Below are positions 33,886 to 38,058 of a stretch of 38,058 nt of DNA, piece by piece. The position numbers and the translations under genes were made by a program. Every line of letters starts with the position of its first letter. The stretch's first letter is position 1. The stretch comes from an uncultured Saprospiraceae bacterium (GTDB taxonomy: Bacteria > Bacteroidota > Bacteroidia > Chitinophagales > Saprospiraceae). Below the pieces are notes generated by a model. It ran no database searches and was not told the DNA's origin. It saw only the letters and a list, made by a program, of their open reading frames with translations. The DNA lies in contig CALDYJ010000187.1 of assembly GCA_937941095.1 (NCBI GenBank), forward strand, positions 1 to 38,058, written 5' to 3'.

Positions 33886-34166
33886 GCTTTAATGCTAAGT
33901 CTGTGTGGACTGGTGTTTGGAATTCTTTCAATGATTCCTCTTGCTTCTAGATCTAGTTTTACTGTAACCACATACCAGATGACTTTTCCATCAAAATTCT
34001 TTTGTAGTTTTTCAATGGCAAGATCGCTCAAGCTTTCATAACTGATTTCCTTTTGTTTCTCAATGGTTTTTAGAATAAAGTTTTTGACTGTTTCGTATTT
34101 TGTTCTAGAAATATTGCTGCCTTTTTTACCTTGAGGATGTAAAGTCAATATTTTATCGTCTTGCAT
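33882..34166 (-). CDS. DUF6958-type small protein heading the mod operon
   Basis: A 94-residue soluble protein: KILTLHPQGKKGSNISRTKY (5-24), SYESLSDLAIEKL, VIWYVVTVKLDLEARGIIER and SPHRL. The 'LHPqGk.g.ni....Y' start and 'WYvttvKLDLEARg.ierv' core match a small family (called DUF6958 in current sets, from memory). The winged-helix-like last third suggests DNA or nucleic-acid binding. Its stop overlaps modA by 4 nt, so it is the first gene of the molybdate operon. A regulator of molybdate uptake is conceivable but unproven. Confidence 0.72.
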   Translation of the reverse strand: MQDDKILTLHPQGKKGSNISRTKYETVKNFILKTIEKQKEISYESLSDLAIEKLQKNFDGKVIWYVVTVKLDLEARGIIERIPNTSPHRLSIKA

Positions 34167-34195
34167 GCAATTAGATTTTTACATTAATTGTTGAG

Positions 34196-34203
34196 CAAAT
34201 ATA
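34196..34203 (-). promoter_or_regulatory. -7 promoter box of the mod operon
   Basis: TATATTTG on the minus strand, a perfect fit to the Bacteroidota -7 consensus TAnnTTTG, 30 bp before the ATG at 34166. No good -33 TTTG is seen at normal spacing. An AAATGT-CT-ACATTT palindrome near 34250 may be an operator. Confidence 0.5.
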
Positions 34204-34289
34204 CAAAGTCCGAATGTATTATCTAGACCTGGTATATTTTCATGTTTATGTAAATGTCTACATTTTATGCTCCGAAAGTATGAACTTTG

Positions 34290-34748
34290 CTATTTAACAG
34301 CAACCAAAACTTCTACTTCTGCATCAGCAGGGTTTTGTGCTTTTTCACCGTAGATTTCGAAATCTGCAGTGAACACTCTATCTAAGTTTTGCTCCCAAAT
34401 GCTTAGCCATGTTCCATAAACGATTCCTTTGCTTAAATCGCCTTTTGCAACAAATTTTTGGTAGGTTCCACCTTCAAAATACTGCCCTACCATACCTACA
34501 GGAATTTCATCCAAGGTGGATACCTTACAACCTAGAATCGTGTCGTACGGCTTTGTGTGATCTCCCTCGTAATTAGTATATATTGAATAGACTTCTTCAC
34601 CTGTTTTATTGGGAATTTGAGCAAGAATTCCTTCAGACATAAATCTAGTCCACAATTGACTTATGTCTTGAGCGGATTGCCCATTTTCATTGCTTGTTTT
34701 GACAGAAATACCTATTAAATAAAACGATTCGATCTTAAGCTTTTGCAT
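34290..34748 (-). CDS. GyrI-like effector-binding protein
   Basis: A 152-residue single-domain protein of the GyrI-like / AraC effector-binding type (a SOUL-like duplicated alpha/beta fold that binds small molecules). Segments include FYLIGISVKTSNENGQSAQD, IPNKTGEEVYSIYTNYEGDH, IPVGMVGQYFEGGTYQKFVA (the typical 'GG.Ya' strand) and WLSIWEQNL near 115. It has no DNA-binding domain. It is next to a YafY-type regulator (54 bp away, same strand); the pairing recurs in Bacteroidota from memory, suggesting a ligand-sensing link. Confidence 0.85.
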   Translation of the reverse strand: MQKLKIESFYLIGISVKTSNENGQSAQDISQLWTRFMSEGILAQIPNKTGEEVYSIYTNYEGDHTKPYDTILGCKVSTLDEIPVGMVGQYFEGGTYQKFVAKGDLSKGIVYGTWLSIWEQNLDRVFTADFEIYGEKAQNPADAEVEVLVAVK

Positions 34749-34786
34749 AATTTTGAATTTTTAATGGTTTAATTTTTTATTCAAAA

Positions 34787-34794
34787 CAAAGATA
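34787..34794 (-). promoter_or_regulatory. -7 promoter box of the GyrI-like gene
   Basis: TATCTTTG on the minus strand, a perfect TAnnTTTG match 38 bp before the ATG at 34748. It lies in the gap after the YafY stop, so the GyrI-like gene may also be transcribed on its own. Confidence 0.45.
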
Positions 34795-34802
34795 TAGGCC
34801 AC

Positions 34803-35528
34803 TTATGTCAAAGGTGTGTCAGGGGTCTTATCCCATTCTTTTTTTCTTTCCTCAAAGTATTCCTGCAGGCTTATTTTGTGGGCTTCAAAATGATCTGAAC
34901 TAAGTGTCAAGGATTTAATGCAGTCCAACCGAAAGGTTCGAAAACTCTTTCTCAAGCGACAAAAAGCAATCAACAACCAATTTCCTTGAGTATGCAGTAA
35001 TGCAAAAGGCTCTACCATTCTTATGCTTTCTTTGTTTTGCAAAGAATGATAGGTTAAATGAATCAATTGATAATTTACAATGGCAGATTGGATGTTCATT
35101 AGATGATCGCTTTGCTGATCTTCTTCTTGTTGCGCTCTAATGTAAATCCGATCTTGTAATAAACTGACCTTGTCTTTTTGAGTATACTTTAAAATCGATC
35201 TGATTTTTTCGATGGCATTGCTGTATTGTCTTGAGAAACTAGCATCTGTATTTTTATTAATGATTTGTTCCGCTGTAATTAAAGCATTTGCTTCACTTTC
35301 CGTAAACATTACTGGAGGAAGTTTGTAACCTTCTAAAAGGCTATAGCCTTTTCCTTCTTCCGTCACAATTGGGACTCCTGATTTTTCAAGGGTCCGGATA
35401 TCTCTGTAAATGGTACGAATACTTACGCCATGCTTTTCAGACAATTCTCTTGCCGTCAGCATCCGCTTAGATTGTAATTGGGTCAAAATAGTTGTAAGCC
35501 TTGCTAACCGAGGTTTTTCTTTATCCAA
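34803..35528 (-). CDS. YafY-family transcriptional regulator (HTH + WYL)
   Basis: A 241-residue regulator. The N-terminal winged helix-turn-helix (about 5-65) reads KRMLTARELSEKHGVSIRTI then YRDIRTLEKSGVPI. The C-terminal half (about 130-230) is a WYL domain with YHSLQNKESIRMVEPFALLH and GNWLLIAFCRLRKSFRTFRL near 180-200. WYL domains bind nucleic-acid or metabolite ligands and modulate the HTH. The start is TTG at 35528 (no ATG nearby). It precedes a GyrI-like gene on the same strand and follows the truncated hemoglobin gene by 18 bp. Confidence 0.9.
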   Translation of the reverse strand: MDKEKPRLARLTTILTQLQSKRMLTARELSEKHGVSIRTIYRDIRTLEKSGVPIVTEEGKGYSLLEGYKLPPVMFTESEANALITAEQIINKNTDASFSRQYSNAIEKIRSILKYTQKDKVSLLQDRIYIRAQQEEDQQSDHLMNIQSAIVNYQLIHLTYHSLQNKESIRMVEPFALLHTQGNWLLIAFCRLRKSFRTFRLDCIKSLTLSSDHFEAHKISLQEYFEERKKEWDKTPDTPLT

Positions 35529-35546
35529 TTTTTATTTTTTAAAAGC

Positions 35547-35939
35547 TTACTGAATGAAGTTTTTATTTTCACTTTGAGCAATTTTGAATTCCATCAAATT
35601 TTTCATCAATTGTGCCCGGTGTTTTGCTTCATCCGCCTTCTCACCAAAAAATAATTCATCTATTGTTGTGCTCCACAAAGCCAGCCACCTTTCAAAATGA
35701 ATGGTCTTAAGCTTAACTTTTTTATTTAAAGAAATATGACTTAACATGACATTGCCCTTATAAGTTTGAGCTCCCAGCAGAATGGAATTCCAAAAATCAT
35801 ACATGGTTGGTAAATGCTTCTCTAAGGAAGTGCTCATATATTCTGAAAAGACAAAAGAGATCTGGTCGTCTTTAAGGACTTTTTGATAGAAATGATCAAC
35901 CAATAATCTTACATCGTCAAAAGTAGCAATATCTTTCAT
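35547..35939 (-). CDS. Group III truncated hemoglobin
   Basis: A 130-residue 2-over-2 globin that binds heme and O2 or NO. The N-terminal helix has VDHFYQKVLKD with the B10-like Tyr18. LEKHLPTMYDFWNSILLG has His42 at the E7-like position. The proximal His is His68 in MLSHISLN. HFERWLALW (81-89) is the helix G pattern of the family. It is shorter than myoglobin-type globins as expected. A role in NO or O2 handling is likely; the partner reductase is not nearby. It lies only 3 bp after the lipoprotein gene. Confidence 0.88.
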   Translation of the reverse strand: MKDIATFDDVRLLVDHFYQKVLKDDQISFVFSEYMSTSLEKHLPTMYDFWNSILLGAQTYKGNVMLSHISLNKKVKLKTIHFERWLALWSTTIDELFFGEKADEAKHRAQLMKNLMEFKIAQSENKNFIQ

Positions 35940-35942
35940 TTA

Positions 35943-37220
35943 TTATTCTAAAGTGTAGAACTGCAATTTAGAAAAACTTTGGTGATTACACATGGTGTAA
36001 AATTCATTTTGATCCTTATTCGCATATCCGATTATCCCCACATTAGAATCAAGGTCATTGACATCAGTTAATTGATTAAACTTATTGCTAGCAAGCTTAT
36101 AGAGCCAAAGTTCTTCTAAACCATTTCTTTTTGAATTTAATATCAAGGCACTTCCGTCTTCGCTCATAGCAATCACAGATTCTGAGATGTTATTCTCAAT
36201 AAATGGTTCTAGTTTATGCACTTGAATGTCAAACCTATAAATGTCCGTTACAGGCTTATTATTTTGCTTAACAATATTACAATTAAAGTACATGATGTTG
36301 TTTTCTTGATTGCTTATGAGGAATCGATCTAACAAAATATCTATGTCTTCCAAATCTGTCATTACTTCTTTCGTATATGTAGTCAAGTTTAAAACCCAAA
36401 GGTTATAGAATTCATCATTGATGCTGTTTTCATTGCTAGTAAACAATAGAGATTGCTCATCTTGACTAAAAGAAATTTGTTTGATGTCATAGTCATCTGT
36501 TCCACTCAAGGCCAGAAGATTAGTTTTTTCATTGTTGTTGATGTTGAAGGAAAAGATGCCTTCGGTTTTGCCTTGATCATCCTTTTTGATGTAAACGATC
36601 ACATTTTCATTTGCTTGCCAAACAGCGCTTACGGCATTTGATTCTACTATGGAAATGTTTTGTGGATCATCGATGTGAAAATAAGATAGCTTATTTTGAT
36701 CTTCAACAAGGAAAAGTTGATCATCACTAGAAAGGCTAAGATGATTGAAAGATTTATTTTCAAATACAATTTCTTGATTTGGGATTATTTTATTTGAACC
36801 AGATGTCATACTACTAATGGATTCAATTTCAGCTAAATCACAATGCTTACTTATAACTTTGAAGTAATGTAAATCTTCTCCATTGAAACCATCTAATGAA
36901 TGGGTTTGATCTTGTCGATCAAAAGTTCCAACTTTTACAAAATTGACATCATTTATGGATTGGTATAAATCGTAATAGTCAGGTAAGCAATCGCTGGCAG
37001 TAGATTGACCATCAGGGCTAACACTTATTTCAATCTTATTATCTGATCTTATGACTACTGGTAAAAATGGAACCATTTCAGCACAATTGTCTTCATAACA
37101 AGTAGCATCAAAGTCATCACCAAAAGTGGGAAGTTGACCAGAGCCATCAAAATCATCATCCGAACACGTATAAAAACCAAAACTGCAAATCGCAAGGATC
37201 AATAAAATAAATTTATTCAT
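35943..37220 (-). CDS. Beta-propeller (TolB/WD40-like) lipoprotein
   Basis: A 425-residue protein. The signal MNKFILLILAICSFGFYTCS places a lipid-modified Cys at residue 19, followed by Asp-rich spacer SDDDFDGSG. A fibronectin-like beta domain (about 55-145) precedes repeated propeller blades (about 150-425) with recurring 'SSDDQLFLVED', 'SQDEQSLLFTSN' and 'SEDGSALILNSK' strands, each about 50 residues apart. No enzyme motif is visible. It probably sits on the outer membrane. The globin gene follows after 3 bp. Confidence 0.78.
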   Translation of the reverse strand: MNKFILLILAICSFGFYTCSDDDFDGSGQLPTFGDDFDATCYEDNCAEMVPFLPVVIRSDNKIEISVSPDGQSTASDCLPDYYDLYQSINDVNFVKVGTFDRQDQTHSLDGFNGEDLHYFKVISKHCDLAEIESISSMTSGSNKIIPNQEIVFENKSFNHLSLSSDDQLFLVEDQNKLSYFHIDDPQNISIVESNAVSAVWQANENVIVYIKKDDQGKTEGIFSFNINNNEKTNLLALSGTDDYDIKQISFSQDEQSLLFTSNENSINDEFYNLWVLNLTTYTKEVMTDLEDIDILLDRFLISNQENNIMYFNCNIVKQNNKPVTDIYRFDIQVHKLEPFIENNISESVIAMSEDGSALILNSKRNGLEELWLYKLASNKFNQLTDVNDLDSNVGIIGYANKDQNEFYTMCNHQSFSKLQFYTLE

Positions 37221-37280
37221 TTTCTCTGTTAAGCATTAATTAATAAATGCATTTGGTTCTTACAAAGGGGTTACGCTCTT

Positions 37281-38058
37281 TTAATTGTTTTTATTTTGTC
37301 GCTTTATCAAGATCTTACTTGTTTCATTTCCTTCTTCACTTCCATCCGCATGATAAATCAAGTAATCAAACATCTCGTTAATGTGTGTACTTACTTTTTG
37401 ACCAGCTTTTAAATGAGTAGCGATGGTCGGCTTATTTTGTAACAAACCTGTGATGATGTCTCCCTTCCATTTCGTTACTTCTACCCACATCCATTCATTC
37501 TGATCATCCATGCTTTTAAAAGGAAATTTAAACATCAACACGGAGCCTTCTTTTAGGCCTTTTTGAAACCTCTTTTTTAGTTTCGGAATCTTTGCCTTAG
37601 CCTCTTTTTTTGCTTTTAAAAGCTCTTCATCATGAACAGCCATTGTCACTTCATCTTTATACCCAAAGACAGTAGAAAGTAACTCATCTTGAGCTATTTG
37701 TGGATTACCTCCTGTGAAGCTTAATTCCAATAAAGCATTTTGCGGATCTCCTTCTTTCCATGTTCCTTTAATAAAACTTAGTTTTGCCTTGTGTTTTGCA
37801 TTATCGTAACAAGAAGCAAGTAAGTCACTTTTGATGGCTTCATTTTTGAGTTTATGGATATCCAGATCTAACGTACCGTTTGAAAAAGCAGCTTCGTTTT
37901 CATAGAGCGTTTGAGCTGAAAGATTTATCAAACTTATAAAACTATCGCTTGCTCTACAGGACATTTTTTCAATGCAAAGATCTGGTAAACCAAATTTTTT
38001 CATTCCTAAAGTAATGCCTCTACAAAGTTCGCCATCATGGTAGTAATGAATGGAAATA
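37281..38058 (-). CDS. DUF2314-like protein (5' truncated)
   Basis: The frame is open to the window edge: codons upstream of the ATG at 38003 read ISIHYYHDGELCRGITLG, clearly coding, so the true start lies beyond 38058. The visible part has a central helical region with KAKIPKLKKRFQKGLKEGSV. The C-terminal module reads FKFPFKSMDDQNEWMWVEVT, ITGLLQNKP and KVSTHINEMFDYLIYHADGS. The last pattern ('G..V.....i.DY.y...dG') matches DUF2314, a small domain of unknown function. The stop at 37281 lies 60 bp above the lipoprotein start. Confidence 0.7.
   Translation of the reverse strand, partial: ISIHYYHDGELCRGITLGMKKFGLPDLCIEKMSCRASDSFISLINLSAQTLYENEAAFSNGTLDLDIHKLKNEAIKSDLLASCYDNAKHKAKLSFIKGTWKEGDPQNALLELSFTGGNPQIAQDELLSTVFGYKDEVTMAVHDEELLKAKKEAKAKIPKLKKRFQKGLKEGSVLMFKFPFKSMDDQNEWMWVEVTKWKGDIITGLLQNKPTIATHLKAGQKVSTHINEMFDYLIYHADGSEEGNETSKILIKRQNKNN

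Noticed and set aside
1..38058. tRNA, rRNA, CRISPR, prophage or insertion-sequence elements
   Set aside because: No T-loop GTTCRA with acceptor pairing, no spaced direct repeats and no transposase or integrase motif were found.

Overview
The window reads as chromosomal DNA of a low-GC, free-living member of the Bacteroidota, probably a Saprospiria-like or related marine lineage (the lineage is an inference). The signs are two large secreted proteins with the 'hPNP' C-terminal sorting domain of the type IX secretion system (T9SS), lipoproteins with loose lipoboxes, TAnnTTTG-type -7 promoter boxes, and remains of a Bacteroidota outer-membrane beta-barrel receptor. There are no rRNA or tRNA genes, CRISPR array, prophage or intact insertion sequence.

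Layout. 1-1046: 3'-truncated cytochrome c / glucose-sorbosone dehydrogenase lipoprotein. 1084-1740: orphan membrane protein. 1972-5760: xylose operon xylB-xylA plus a Gfo/Idh/MocA oxidoreductase, with gaps or overlaps of 1-4 nt. 5851-7518: secreted alpha/beta-hydrolase fused to two cupins. 7538-8740: TPR membrane protein. 8741-9737: gene-poor stretch of gene fragments. 9738-12544: orphan membrane protein and a POT-family peptide transporter. 12552-15250: ClbS/DfsB-like protein, FAD-linked oxidase, small orphan protein and GreA-like protein. 15279-18482: secreted M4 metallopeptidase. 18762-22468: an ECF42-type sigma factor locus (DUF1761, DGPF/YCII, sigma factor) with DUF3303 and DUF1835 genes downstream and a small separate gene. 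22706-28498: giant PKD-rich T9SS surface protein. 28656-30847: compact operon of DoxX-like, DUF2071, membrane-anchored methyltransferase and 4-TM protein. 30906-31529: lipoprotein. 31543-34166: DUF6958-modA-modB-modC molybdate uptake operon. 34290-35528: GyrI-like protein and YafY/WYL regulator. 35547-37220: group III truncated hemoglobin and a beta-propeller lipoprotein. 37281-38058: 5'-truncated DUF2314-like protein.

The most notable non-coding structures are these. (1) A ~100-bp intergenic repeat occurs three times (1782-1881, 8756-8855, 9556-9663). Each copy has a nested palindrome of about 33 bp and a second stem; two inverted copies bracket the xylose/hydrolase/TPR block, and the third abuts a truncated receptor gene. 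(2) A perfect 22-bp inverted repeat lies inside the start of the TPR gene (8613-8664). (3) Two nearly identical promoter-like elements (TGTCCC, 18 nt, CGTC; 33 of 40 positions identical) lie upstream of the ECF42 operon and of a 64-codon gene. This suggests an autoregulated sigma factor with at least one further local target.

Functionally the window joins xylose catabolism, secreted macromolecule degradation and adhesion, and peptide and molybdate uptake. It also carries several small sensing modules (ECF42-DGPF, YafY-GyrI). Coordinates and motifs were read by eye; family names rest on recognised motifs, not on database searches.
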